Source of the DNA: Porphyromonas macacae DSM 20710 = JCM 13914
GTDB taxonomy: Bacteria; Bacteroidota; Bacteroidia; Bacteroidales; Porphyromonadaceae
Length of the DNA stretch: 38,616 bases
Direction of reading: 5' to 3'
Assembly (NCBI RefSeq): GCF_000379945.1
Contig: NZ_KB904130.1
Location: 1 to 38,616, forward strand
Positions 1-8,204 of the stretch are shown in pieces. Made by a program: the position numbers and the translations under genes. The notes under the pieces are model-generated. The model was not told where the DNA came from, did no database searches, and worked only from the letters and a program-made list of their open reading frames with translations. The first letter of the stretch is position 1. Every line of letters begins with the position of its first letter.

Positions 1-271
1 TCGGCGTTTCAGACATATGGGCTTAGAGCAGGTCAAGATGGACTTCGCCTTTCTAGCTATGGCCTTTAATCTGAAGAAACTATGTGCTAAGGTTGCTCGA
101 AAGGCGAAAAACACTCCCAAAAGACCTATATCAACCCTCAATCTCGGCCTCATGCGCTTCCACCTCCTCGAAAAACACAAAAATATCCCTCAAAGGCTAA
201 AACCGGTGGCTTAACCAACCACAAACCAAAACTAAAAGGAGCTGCGCCAAAATTCATTTTGACACAGCCCC
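1..271 (+). mobile_element. IS1182-like element, right end (partial)
   Basis: This is the 3' end of an insertion sequence that continues to the left of the window. It holds the transposase C-terminus and closes with a terminal inverted repeat reading GGGGCTGTGTCAAAATGAAT on the minus strand, ending at 271. Bases 67-271 recur in reverse complement at 38412-38616 with one substitution (221 against 38462). The family is assigned from the transposase tail and terminus from memory, so the exact IS name is not given. Confidence 0.8.
2..214 (+). CDS. IS transposase, C-terminal fragment
   Basis: The reading frame is open from base 2 and runs to the TAA at 212-214, so the gene starts outside the window. 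The visible tail begins RRFRHMGLEQVKMDFAFLA, which resembles the conserved end of IS1182/IS5-type DDE transposases common in Bacteroidales: an arginine-rich segment followed by a hydrophobic helix and a lysine-rich tail. The catalytic residues lie upstream and cannot be seen, so activity cannot be judged. The 57-nt stretch after the stop leads to the IS terminus. Confidence 0.75.
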   Translation, partial: RRFRHMGLEQVKMDFAFLAMAFNLKKLCAKVARKAKNTPKRPISTLNLGLMRFHLLEKHKNIPQRLKPVA

Positions 272-333
272 TTTATTTTTAATTAAAAAGTTAAATTCGT
301 TTATTTGGAACATTAAACCGATAGTATATTACA

Positions 334-1629
334 ATGTTGAAAGCTGTTAAACCTCTGGCAGAACGTATGCGTCCGAAAACGTTACAAGACTATTTCGGAC
401 AAAAACATCTGGTGGGTGAAGGAGCCATACTGCGTACCATGATAGACCAGGGGCGTGTGCCTTCCATGATTTTATGGGGACCTCCGGGTGTCGGCAAAAC
501 AACACTGGCAGAGATCATTGCCAAAACCGTAGATGTACGATTTTATACCCTCAGTGCCATAAATTCGGGTGTAAAGGATGTTCGGCAAATCATCGATGAA
601 ATCAACGGAGACAGCGGAAGTTTGTTCGACTCTCACGGACGCCCCATTTTATTTATTGATGAAATACACCGGTTCAGCAAAAGCCAGCAGGACTCTCTGC
701 TGGGAGCTGTAGAACGGGGAGTGGTGACACTCATCGGAGCAACAACCGAAAATCCGAGTTTTGAAGTTATCCGTCCTTTGCTGTCGCGCTGTCAGGTATA
801 CACTCTCAAGCCGCTTTCGGATACGGACGTAATGAATCTGCTTCGCCATGCCATCGAACAAGATGAAATACTGGCTAAAAAAGATATCATCATCGAGGAG
901 CAGGAGGCTCTATTACACTTTGCCGGAGGTGATGCCAGAAGGGCTTTGAACATGCTTGACATTCTGGTTTCTTCCGAAATTTCTCAGGAAATTTCAATAA
1001 CAAACGAGTTGGTTAGAAATCGGATTCAGGAGAATCCGGCAGCTTTTGATAAAGGAGGAGAGATGCACTACGATATTGCTTCGGCTTTTATTAAGAGTAT
1101 CAGAGGCAGTGATCCGGATGCAGCCCTGTACTGGCTGGCACGCCTGATCGATGGAGGTGAAGAACCGTCATTCATTGCCCGTCGTTTAGTTATTTCAGCA
1201 GCCGAAGATATCGGATTGGCCAATCCGAATGCTCTGCTTATAGCCAATGCCTGTGCTCAGGCCTTGGAGCGTCTGGGGTGGCCTGAAGGACGTATCCCGC
1301 TTGCAGAAGCCACCATATACCTGGCAAGCAGTGAAAAGAGCAATTCAGCCTATCTGGCCATCGATAAAGCATTGGAATTAGTCCGAAAAACAGGTAATTT
1401 ACCCGTTCCACTACATTTGCGTAATGCTCCGACAGAATTGATGGCCGATCTGGGATACGGACAAGACTATAAATATGCTCATGATTATCCGGGACACTTT
1501 GTCCAACAGAATTACAGACCTGAAAAACTGACCGGTCTGGAGTTGTGGCGACCGGATGAAAGCACAGCCGCAGAACGAAAGATAAAAGAGCGATTAAATA
1601 CCTTGTGGAATACCGAATCAAAAGGTTAA
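334..1629 (+). CDS. rarA: Replication-associated recombination protein A (AAA+ ATPase, RarA/MgsA)
   Basis: RarA is a cytoplasmic AAA+ ATPase related to the clamp-loader and RuvB families; it acts at stalled replication forks. The 431-residue product has a Walker A motif GPPGVGKT at residues 49-56, a Walker B DEIHRF at 109-114, a sensor-1-like GATTEN near residue 136 and an SRC arginine-finger segment shortly after. The C-terminal half has the family's tetramerisation region with the conserved LRNAPT segment. Length is normal for the family. The ATG at 334 lies directly before the conserved N-terminus (LAERMRPKTLQDYFGQ), which supports this start. It stands alone between the IS end and the serC promoter and is an ordinary housekeeping gene. 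Confidence 0.95.
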   Translation: MLKAVKPLAERMRPKTLQDYFGQKHLVGEGAILRTMIDQGRVPSMILWGPPGVGKTTLAEIIAKTVDVRFYTLSAINSGVKDVRQIIDEINGDSGSLFDSHGRPILFIDEIHRFSKSQQDSLLGAVERGVVTLIGATTENPSFEVIRPLLSRCQVYTLKPLSDTDVMNLLRHAIEQDEILAKKDIIIEEQEALLHFAGGDARRALNMLDILVSSEISQEISITNELVRNRIQENPAAFDKGGEMHYDIASAFIKSIRGSDPDAALYWLARLIDGGEEPSFIARRLVISAAEDIGLANPNALLIANACAQALERLGWPEGRIPLAEATIYLASSEKSNSAYLAIDKALELVRKTGNLPVPLHLRNAPTELMADLGYGQDYKYAHDYPGHFVQQNYRPEKLTGLELWRPDESTAAERKIKERLNTLWNTESKG

Positions 1630-1660
1630 GGAAAAACGGTTAAAATAAGGTTGTAAAGGT

Positions 1661-1691
1661 TTTGCGGTATAAGTTTTGTTTAATACCTTTG
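1661..1691 (+). promoter_or_regulatory. Bacteroidetes-type promoter of serC
   Basis: A TTTG -33 box (1661-1664) and a TACCTTTG -7 box (1684-1691) are separated by 19 nt, matching the sigma-ABfr consensus TTTG/TAnnTTTG of Bacteroidetes. It lies about 85 nt upstream of the serC start codon. Confidence 0.7.
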
Positions 1692-1777
1692 TTAGCGTTG
1701 TAAATAAAAACGCAACAGATAACCTTTAACTTTAAAATATAAATTCAATCAATAATAAACTCAAAAATTATTCTGCT

Positions 1778-2845
1778 ATGAAAAAGCACAATTTCTCTGC
1801 CGGCCCTTGCATCCTTAATGAGAAAGTAATCAAGAATTCTGCTGAGGCATGTCTTGACTTTGCCGGTACCAGTTTGTCAGTATTGGAAGTATCTCACCGC
1901 GGTAAAGAGTTCTCTGCCGTAATGGAAGAGGCTCGTAACCTGTTTAAGGAACTTATCGATGCTCCTGAAGGTTACGAATTGCTTTATTTGGGAGGTGGTG
2001 CGAGCTTGCAATTCTACCAAGCTCCTTTGAACTTGCTGAAAAAGAAAGCGGCTTATCTGAATACCGGTACCTGGTCAACCAATGCTATTAAGGAAGCTAA
2101 ACTGGTTGGTGAAGTTGAAGTTGTTGCATCTTCCGAAGATAAGAACTTTACTTATATTCCTAAGAACTTCACAATTCCCGAAGATGTAGATTATTTCCAC
2201 TTTACAAGCAACAACACGATTTACGGTACTGAAATCCGTAAAGATTTCGACACCAAAACACGTTTGGTTGCAGATATGTCTTCCGACATCTTTAGCCGTC
2301 CCGTAGACGTATCGAAATATGATCTGATTTATGGTGGTGCACAAAAGAATCTGGCTCCTGCCGGTGCTACATTCGTACTGGTTCGTCGCGATGCTCTGGG
2401 CCACGTAGACCGTCCGTTACCCACCATGTTGAACTATGAAACTCATATTAAGAAAGATTCCATGTTCAATACTCCTCCTGTATTCCCTGTTTATGTTGCT
2501 TTGCAAACATTGAAATGGTACAAAGAAATGGGTGGCGTAAAAGTTATGGAGAAGAGAGCAATCGAAAAGGCTTCTATTCTCTACGACGAAATAGACCGTA
2601 ATAAAATCTTCCGTGGTACCACAGCCGTAGAAGACCGCTCTCTGATGAACGTATGCTTCGTTATGAACGATGAATACAAAGAGTTGGAGCCTGAATTTGC
2701 AGCATTTGCCAGCGAACGCGGTATGGTGGGAATCAAAGGACACCGTTCTGTCGGTGGCTTCCGTGCAAGCTTGTATAATGCTATGCCTATCGAAAGCGTT
2801 AAGGCCTTGATCGATTGCATGACGGAATTCGAGCGTAAACACTAA
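1778..2845 (+). CDS. serC: Phosphoserine aminotransferase
   Basis: SerC is a PLP-dependent class V aminotransferase that converts 3-phosphohydroxypyruvate and glutamate to phosphoserine in serine synthesis; it can also act in PLP synthesis. The 355-residue protein opens with the family signature KHNFSAGP and has the glycine-rich LGGGAS segment at 71-76. The Schiff-base lysine is K190 in GGAQKN, and DMSSD at 166-170 precedes it with the PLP-pyridine aspartate. Length fits the family (about 360). It has its own promoter upstream and is followed after 159 nt by serA, separated by a stable hairpin. Together these supply the first two steps from 3-phosphoglycerate; no serB phosphatase is visible in the window. 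Confidence 0.96.
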   Translation: MKKHNFSAGPCILNEKVIKNSAEACLDFAGTSLSVLEVSHRGKEFSAVMEEARNLFKELIDAPEGYELLYLGGGASLQFYQAPLNLLKKKAAYLNTGTWSTNAIKEAKLVGEVEVVASSEDKNFTYIPKNFTIPEDVDYFHFTSNNTIYGTEIRKDFDTKTRLVADMSSDIFSRPVDVSKYDLIYGGAQKNLAPAGATFVLVRRDALGHVDRPLPTMLNYETHIKKDSMFNTPPVFPVYVALQTLKWYKEMGGVKVMEKRAIEKASILYDEIDRNKIFRGTTAVEDRSLMNVCFVMNDEYKELEPEFAAFASERGMVGIKGHRSVGGFRASLYNAMPIESVKALIDCMTEFERKH

Positions 2846-2923
2846 AAATTTCAATCTATTGAAAATGCGAAAGATGTGAACACAGATTTATCTACATCCG
2901 TCATATCGCTAAATAATCAATCA

Positions 2924-2974
2924 AAAGAATTGGCTTGTGGAGTCGAGTAATCGACTCTAATGAGTCAATTCTTT
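2924..2974 (+). other. Long intergenic hairpin between serC and serA
   Basis: The arms AAAGAATTG (2924-2932) and CAATTCTTT (2966-2974) form an outer stem, and GAGTCGA (2940-2946) pairs with TCGACTC (2951-2957) around a four-base loop. The region between can form mostly G-U pairs. No long T-run follows, so it looks more like an mRNA-stability or attenuation structure than a simple terminator. Confidence 0.5.
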
Positions 2975-3004
2975 ATCATTATTAAAAACATAAAAAACTA
3001 AATC

Positions 3005-3928
3005 ATGAAAAGAGTTTTAGTTGCAACGGAGAAACCGTTCGCTGCAGCCGCAGTTAAAGGAATTAAAGAAGTACTGGATAACGCTAAATATGAAACGGTT
3101 CTGTTAGAAAAATATACAGATAAGGCAGACTTACTGAAAGCCGTTGCCAATGCAGATGCTATTATCATCAGAAGCGACAAAGTAGATGCTGAAGTATTGG
3201 ATGCTGCCAAAAATCTGAAAATTGTGGTCCGTGCAGGTGCCGGATACGACAACGTAGACTTGGAAGCAGCCAACAAACACAATGTTTGTGTAATGAATAC
3301 CCCGGGACAAAACTCCAACGCTGTTGCCGAACTCGTTTTCGGCATGTTGGTTTTTGCCGTACGTAACCGCTTCAACGGTAAAGCCGGTTCTGAGTTGAAA
3401 GACAAGAAAATCGGTATTTTGGCTTTTGGTAATGTAGGACGCAATGTGGCTCGTATCGCAAAAGGTTTTGGAATGGAAGTTCTGGCATACGATGCCTTTG
3501 TTCCGGCCGAATCTATCAAGGAAATGGGCTTTACACCTGTGGCTTCTGTAGCAGAATTATTCGAGAAAAGCGATATCGTTTCTTTACACGCTCCTGCCAC
3601 TCCGGAAACCCGTAAGTCAATCAACTATGAGTTAGTTGCGAAGATGCCCAAAGGCGGTGTCATCGTCAACACGGCCAGAAAAGAGATCATCGACGAAGAA
3701 GGTATCTTAAAAGCCATGATGGAGCGTGAAGATATTCGCTATGCCACAGATATCATGCCGGATAATCATGCCGAGATGACAGAAAAACTGGGAGATCGCT
3801 ACTTCTCTACTCCTAAAAAAATGGGAGCGCAAACAGCTGAAGCAAACAGCAATGCCGGCTTAGCAGCTGCAAACCAAATTGTGGCTTATTTCGAGAAGGG
3901 GGATGAACGCTTCCGTGTAAACAAATAA
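3005..3928 (+). CDS. serA: D-3-phosphoglycerate dehydrogenase, short form without ACT domain
   Basis: This NAD-dependent 2-hydroxyacid dehydrogenase oxidises 3-phosphoglycerate to 3-phosphohydroxypyruvate, the entry step of serine synthesis. The 307-residue chain has the substrate-binding N-terminal half (RAGAGYDNVD at 76-85), a Rossmann nucleotide loop at about 137-146 reading GILAFGNVGR, in which the first glycine of GxGxxG is alanine, and the catalytic arginine R225 in VNTARK. Where most family members have TPHIGG with the catalytic histidine, this protein reads STPKKMGAQT, so a lysine (K271) occupies the histidine position. The C-terminal ACT regulatory domain is absent, implying no classic serine feedback through ACT. 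A short, lysine-type PGDH is known from Entamoeba and Bacteroides-type enzymes (from memory). It is followed by the DUF1015 gene. Confidence 0.93.
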   Translation: MKRVLVATEKPFAAAAVKGIKEVLDNAKYETVLLEKYTDKADLLKAVANADAIIIRSDKVDAEVLDAAKNLKIVVRAGAGYDNVDLEAANKHNVCVMNTPGQNSNAVAELVFGMLVFAVRNRFNGKAGSELKDKKIGILAFGNVGRNVARIAKGFGMEVLAYDAFVPAESIKEMGFTPVASVAELFEKSDIVSLHAPATPETRKSINYELVAKMPKGGVIVNTARKEIIDEEGILKAMMEREDIRYATDIMPDNHAEMTEKLGDRYFSTPKKMGAQTAEANSNAGLAAANQIVAYFEKGDERFRVNK

Positions 3929-3960
3929 TCCGACATTCCCGTTTTATTAAAAAAATAATG

Positions 3961-4022
3961 AACAGGCGATGAGGAGAGTGATAGAATCTTATCTTTGAAT
4001 ACTTTCTTATCGCCTGTTTTTT
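3961..4022 (+). terminator. Possible terminator after serA
   Basis: AACAGGCGAT (3961-3970) is repeated in reverse complement at 4009-4018, followed by a run of six T (4017-4022). The 38-nt loop is long, so termination may be weak and partial read-through into the DUF1015 gene is likely. Confidence 0.45.
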
Positions 4023-4048
4023 GCAAATAATTTATAAAGGTTGAAACT

Positions 4049-5296
4049 ATGGCTATCATAAAACCATTTAAAGGAGTTCGTCCTCCCAAAAATTTAGTTG
4101 AACAGGTTTGTTCTCGCCCCTACGACGTATTGAGTTCGGAAGAAGCTCGTGAAGAAGCTAAGGGTAATGAGAAATCCTTATACCACATCATCCGCCCGGA
4201 AATAGATTTCCCCGCAGGCACGGATGAGCATGACCCGAAAGTTTACGACAAAGCTGCCGAAAACTTCAAAATGTTTCAGGACAAAGGCTGGTTGATTCAA
4301 GATAACAAAGAATGTTACTATGTATATGCACAAACAATGAATGGCAAAACACAATACGGCCTTGTTGTGGGAGCATACGTAGAGGACTACTTGAATGGTG
4401 TAATCAAAAAACACGAACTCACCCGTCGTGACAAAGAAGAGGACCGCATGAAGCACGTTCGTGTAAACGATGCTAATATCGAACCGGTATTCTTTGCTTA
4501 TCCTGACAACGACGAAATCGATGCCATTGTGGCAAAATATACGGCTAAAACCCCGGAGTACGATTTTGTGGCCGAATTCGACGGTTTTGGACACCAGGTT
4601 TGGATCATTGATGAAGAGAAAGATATTGCACGTATAACCGAACTCTTCAAAGCCATGCCTGCACTTTATATTGCCGACGGGCACCACAGATCTGCTGCTG
4701 CAGCCTTGGTGGGAGCCGAAAAAGCAAAAAACAACCCCAGCCATCGTGGCGATGAAGAGTATAATTACTTCATGGCTGTTTGTTTCCCGGCGAACCAACT
4801 GACTATCATAGACTATAACCGTGTGGTAAAAGATCTTAATGGTCTGAGCGAAGAGCAATTTTTGGAGAAACTGAAAGAGAATTTCATTGTAGAAAAGAAA
4901 GGTAAAGACATTTACAAACCTTCAAAACTACACAACTTCTCATTGTATATGGGTGGAGAATGGTACTCTTTGACAGCTAAGGAAGGTACCTATAACGATA
5001 ATGACCCTATCGGCGTTTTGGATGTAACAATCAGTAGCGATTTGATTTTACATGATATTCTCGGTATCGAAGATCTTCGTTCAAGCAAACGGATAGACTT
5101 CGTAGGCGGCATCAGAGGCCTCGGAGAGTTGAAGAAAAGAGTGGATAGCGGCGAAATGAAGATTGCCTTGGCTCTTTATCCGGTTACCATGAAACAGATC
5201 ATCGATATTGCGGATTCCGGAAATATCATGCCTCCCAAAACCACATGGTTCGAACCGAAACTGCGCTCCGGTCTGATCATCCATAAACTTAGCTGA
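4049..5296 (+). CDS. DUF1015 family protein next to serCA
   Basis: This 415-residue soluble protein belongs to the DUF1015 family. It begins with the family's typical IKPFKGVRPP segment and contains ADGHHRSAAA at 209-218. The DGHHR core resembles the D-G-x-H-R motif of ParB/sulfiredoxin-fold proteins, a fold that includes free serine kinases such as archaeal SerK and staphylococcal SbnI. No signal peptide or membrane segment is visible. The gene sits 120 nt after serA on the same strand, and from memory the association of DUF1015 with serC and serA recurs across Bacteroidales, so a role in serine or phosphoserine metabolism is likely but is inference. The family is unmistakable by sequence; its reaction is not established from what can be seen here. 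A strong terminator follows. Confidence 0.85.
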   Translation: MAIIKPFKGVRPPKNLVEQVCSRPYDVLSSEEAREEAKGNEKSLYHIIRPEIDFPAGTDEHDPKVYDKAAENFKMFQDKGWLIQDNKECYYVYAQTMNGKTQYGLVVGAYVEDYLNGVIKKHELTRRDKEEDRMKHVRVNDANIEPVFFAYPDNDEIDAIVAKYTAKTPEYDFVAEFDGFGHQVWIIDEEKDIARITELFKAMPALYIADGHHRSAAAALVGAEKAKNNPSHRGDEEYNYFMAVCFPANQLTIIDYNRVVKDLNGLSEEQFLEKLKENFIVEKKGKDIYKPSKLHNFSLYMGGEWYSLTAKEGTYNDNDPIGVLDVTISSDLILHDILGIEDLRSSKRIDFVGGIRGLGELKKRVDSGEMKIALALYPVTMKQIIDIADSGNIMPPKTTWFEPKLRSGLIIHKLS

Positions 5297-5319
5297 CAAT
5301 TAAGATTATAAAACCTTCA

Positions 5320-5375
5320 CAGAACGGGCGCATTTGGGAAATGATATCTTCCGTATGCGCTTGTTCTGCGTTTTT
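5320..5375 (+). terminator. Rho-independent terminator after the DUF1015 gene
   Basis: CAGAACGGGCGCAT (5320-5333) pairs with ATGCGCTTGTTCTG (5355-5368) apart from two central mismatches, followed by CG and TTTTT (5371-5375). It ends the serine cluster, and its presence argues against translation of the next gene starting at the upstream ATG at 5341. Confidence 0.75.
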
Positions 5376-5391
5376 AATAATAACCTTGTAT

Positions 5392-7035
5392 ATGAAAAAA
5401 AGAATTCTATTTGGTGCGGCTTTGGTCTTTTCGGGCATTCTTTTCCCCACGAAAAGCTCTGCCTGTACTGATTTTATTGTAGGTAAAGATGCCTCTACCG
5501 ATGGCTCTGTGATAATTAGCTATGCGGCCGACTCGCACACTTTGTACGGCGAATTGTATTTCTGGCAGGCAGCCAGTTGGGCAAAAGGTACCATGAGACA
5601 GATTGTCGAATGGGACAGCCACAAACCTCTGGGTTTCATTCCTGAAGCAGGCAGAACTTATCAAGTGGTGGGTAACATGAATGAACATCAGGTAGCTATC
5701 ACAGAAAGTACATGGGGAGGGAGAAAAGAACTGGCCGAAGCCAACGGTATCATGGATTACGGCAGCCTCATATACGTGGCTCTTCAGCGTTCTAAAACAG
5801 CCCGTGAAGCTATCAATGTAATGACAAGTCTCGTTAAAGAATACGGATATGCCAGCTCGGGTGAAAGCTTCACCGTTGCCGATAAAAATGAAGTTTGGAT
5901 ACTCGAATTGATCGGTAAAGGCCCCAAGAAAAAAGGTGCTGTATGGGTAGCCATCAGAATTCCCGACAATGCGATCAGCGGACATGCCAATCAGGCTCGC
6001 ATCCAACAAATACCTTTCGGCGATAAAGAGAATTGCATGTACGAACCGGATGTAGTTAATCTGGCACGTGAGATGGGCTGGTATAAAGGTTCTGATAAAG
6101 ATTTCAGTTTTCAAGCAGCATATAACCCATACGATGCAGGAGGTTTAAGAGGATGTGAGGCTCGTGTATGGAGTTTCTTCCGCAAGTTCAGTAAAGAGAT
6201 GGATCAATATCTTCCTTTCCTGCAAAACAAAGGCGGTAAACCGATGCCTCTCTACATCATTCCGGACAGAAAGGTTTCTGTGGCTGATGTACGCGATGCG
6301 ATGCGCGATCACTATGAAGGTACGGCTTTCTGTATGACCAACGACCCCGGTGCCGGCCCTTATAAAGTACCCTACCGCTGGCGTCCGATGAGCTATGAGG
6401 TAAACGGTCAGCAATATGTAAACGAACGTGCAGTGGCTACTCAGCAGACAGGTTTTGTTCTGGTAGCCCAATTGCGTAACAAACTGCCTGATGAAGTAGG
6501 CGGCGTACTGTGGTTCGGCGTAGATGATGCAGATATGACTGTATTTACTCCTATTTATTGCTCCGTGAACCGTGTTCCCGAATGCTACCGCGTGGGTAAC
6601 GGCGACATGATGCACTTCTCCTGGACTTCTGCTTTCTGGGTTCGCAACTGGGTTGCCAATATGGCTTATGCCCGTTATTCACCCATGATTGCAGACATCA
6701 GACCGGTACAACAGTCTCTGGAAAGGATGTATGACCAGCATCAGGCTATGGTGGACCGTGAAGCTGTACGTCTGCTAAAAGAAGATCCGGCTAAAGCACG
6801 TGCATTCCTGACGGATTATTCATCGGAAACTGCTGAAAATTCTGTAGAACGGTGGAAACGTTTAGGTGAATATCTCCTCGTAAAATATATGGACGGTAAC
6901 CTTAAAAAAGAAGAAAACGGCAGCTTCAAAACCAATGGATACGGTTTGAGTGCAACGCCGGACTTCCCCGGATACGACAAAGCGTTTTATGAAAACATCG
7001 TAAAAGCTACCGGTGACCATCTGAAAACGAACTAA
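5392..7035 (+). CDS. Secreted C69-family dipeptidase
   Basis: Family C69 enzymes are N-terminal nucleophile hydrolases that cleave dipeptides or act as aminopeptidases. The 547-residue product has a signal peptide (MKKRILFGAALVFSGILF then KSSA) ending immediately before C25 in CTDFIVGK. Cleavage there would expose the cysteine as the N-terminal nucleophile, as the family requires. The GSVIISYAADSH stretch and the later CEARVWSFF and CMTNDPGAGPY segments are family-like. An in-frame ATG at 5341 lies inside the preceding terminator, so the ATG at 5392 is preferred because it starts directly at a good signal peptide. Secretion suggests a role in peptide nutrition in the periplasm or outside the cell. 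It is monocistronic between two terminators. Confidence 0.9.
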   Translation: MKKRILFGAALVFSGILFPTKSSACTDFIVGKDASTDGSVIISYAADSHTLYGELYFWQAASWAKGTMRQIVEWDSHKPLGFIPEAGRTYQVVGNMNEHQVAITESTWGGRKELAEANGIMDYGSLIYVALQRSKTAREAINVMTSLVKEYGYASSGESFTVADKNEVWILELIGKGPKKKGAVWVAIRIPDNAISGHANQARIQQIPFGDKENCMYEPDVVNLAREMGWYKGSDKDFSFQAAYNPYDAGGLRGCEARVWSFFRKFSKEMDQYLPFLQNKGGKPMPLYIIPDRKVSVADVRDAMRDHYEGTAFCMTNDPGAGPYKVPYRWRPMSYEVNGQQYVNERAVATQQTGFVLVAQLRNKLPDEVGGVLWFGVDDADMTVFTPIYCSVNRVPECYRVGNGDMMHFSWTSAFWVRNWVANMAYARYSPMIADIRPVQQSLERMYDQHQAMVDREAVRLLKEDPAKARAFLTDYSSETAENSVERWKRLGEYLLVKYMDGNLKKEENGSFKTNGYGLSATPDFPGYDKAFYENIVKATGDHLKTN

Positions 7036-7064
7036 ATAGAAATCTAACACATCTCTAATCTCGA

Positions 7065-7109
7065 AGAGGACTGTGCCGAAAATGATATTTCGACACGGTC
7101 CTCTTTTTA
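7065..7109 (+). terminator. Rho-independent terminator after the C69 dipeptidase
   Basis: AGAGGACTGTGCCGAAA (7065-7081) pairs with TTTCGACACGGTCCTCT (7088-7104) with a G-U pair and one mismatch, around a six-base loop, and is followed by T residues. This is a strong and typical structure. Confidence 0.85.
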
Positions 7110-7241
7110 TATACTCACAGAGATCAGAGAGTTTGCATAAATATCCGGTTACAAAACAAAGAAACGGCACGGTAATATTTTTATAAAGCATATAAAACCT
7201 TTCACAATAAAATTTATATCCATTATTCAAGATATATTGGA

Positions 7242-7249
7242 TACCTTTG
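7242..7249 (+). promoter_or_regulatory. -7 box of the FMN riboswitch transcript
   Basis: TACCTTTG matches the Bacteroidetes -7 consensus and lies a few bases before the riboswitch. A clear TTTG -33 box is not seen at the usual distance. Confidence 0.5.
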
Positions 7250-7254
7250 CAAAA

Positions 7255-7379
7255 GATTCATCGAGGGAGGGTGAAATTCCCTGCCGGTGGTAAAGTCCAC
7301 AACTCTCCAAGATTATCTTTGGGGACTGATATGGTGAAATTCCATAACCGACGGTCAAAGTCCGGATGGAAGTTGGATC
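7255..7379 (+). promoter_or_regulatory. FMN riboswitch (RFN element)
   Basis: The conserved RFN core is present in order: GAGGGAGGGTGAAATTCCCT, CCGGTGGTAAAGTCC, the ACTGATATGGTGAAATTCC stretch and CCGACGGTCAAAGTCCGGAT with GGAAG after it. GATTCA (7255-7260) pairs with TGGATC (7374-7379) as the closing P1 helix. A small hairpin (ATGCAC 7404-7409 with GTGCAT 7419-7424) lies between the aptamer and ribB and may belong to the expression platform. It should lower ribB expression when FMN is plentiful. Confidence 0.95.
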
Positions 7380-7482
7380 AAATTGGATTAGGCTGTATTT
7401 TCCATGCACATATTCTTCGTGCATTCATCTTCCTCATTCTCTGTGAAATCGTATTTTAAAATCTTAAATTTATTACAAAGAG

Positions 7483-8124
7483 ATGAAAACTATCAATCAC
7501 TTTGGTGAAACTTATCAGGAGAGGGTTGAAGCAGCTGTTAAGTCACTGCAAGAGGGACAAGGTATTTTATTGGTCGATGACGAAGATCGCGAAAACGAGG
7601 GTGATATCATTTTCCCGACAGTAAATCTGACACCCCAAAATATGGCCTTAATGATCCGGGAGTGCAGCGGCATTGTTTGTCTTTGCCTGAAACCCGAAAA
7701 ATGTGAAACCCTGCAATTACCACCCATGGTTTCGGATAATACTTGTAAAAATAAGACTGCTTTCACCATATCTATCGAGGCCAGAGAGGGAGTAACCACC
7801 GGGGTTTCTGCTGCAGATCGTGTGCAAACCATAAAAACAGCTACCCACCCAGAAGCCAAAGCAGAAGATTTGGTTCATCCGGGGCACGTATTCCCTTTGC
7901 GTGCATGTGGGAGAGGTGTTTTTGAACGTCGCGGACATACGGAAGGAAGTATTGATATTGTCAGCATTGCAGGATTGGGAGATTCTGCCGTATTATGCGA
8001 ACTGACCAACGAAGATGGCACCATGGCACGTCTGCCTCAAATTATTGACTTCGGTATCGCTCACAATATGCCCGTGCTTACCATCGAAGACATTTATCAG
8101 TACAGAAAAGCTCACGCACTTTAG
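7483..8124 (+). CDS. ribB: 3,4-dihydroxy-2-butanone 4-phosphate synthase (stand-alone)
   Basis: RibB converts ribulose 5-phosphate to formate and dihydroxybutanone phosphate, one of the two branches that feed lumazine synthase in riboflavin synthesis. The 213-residue protein carries the acidic metal-binding loop [10 protein letters not shown] at 32-41, the ECSGIVCL segment and [10 protein letters not shown] followed by GHTE, all family hallmarks. Many bacteria, including many Bacteroidetes, encode a RibBA fusion with GTP cyclohydrolase II of about 400 residues; here the chain stops after the RibB domain and a terminator-like hairpin follows, so this is a complete single-domain enzyme and not a truncation seen within a longer frame. 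It lies 104 nt downstream of the FMN riboswitch, which almost certainly controls it. Confidence 0.95.
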   Translation: MKTINHFGETYQERVEAAVKSLQEGQGILLVDDEDRENEGDIIFPTVNLTPQNMALMIRECSGIVCLCLKPEKCETLQLPPMVSDNTCKNKTAFTISIEAREGVTTGVSAADRVQTIKTATHPEAKAEDLVHPGHVFPLRACGRGVFERRGHTEGSIDIVSIAGLGDSAVLCELTNEDGTMARLPQIIDFGIAHNMPVLTIEDIYQYRKAHAL

Positions 8125-8147
8125 TTTTTATAGTATACCACAACAAA

Positions 8148-8204
8148 AATCCGGTTCCATAAGGCTATATAAAAGCTTTGAGGGACCGGATTCTATTTGT
8201 TTTT
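8148..8204 (+). terminator. Terminator-like hairpin after ribB
   Basis: AATCCGGTTCC (8148-8158) pairs with GGGACCGGATT (8182-8192) with one G-U pair, followed by a T-rich tract ending in TTTTT. The loop is 23 nt. Confidence 0.6.

Noticed and set aside
5341-5391. Upstream start for the C69 dipeptidase
   Set aside because: It lies within a terminator hairpin and would place extra residues before a good signal peptide beginning at 5392.
7247-7459. Short open reading frame over the ribB leader
   Set aside because: It coincides with the FMN riboswitch, and its sequence is explained by the conserved RNA core.
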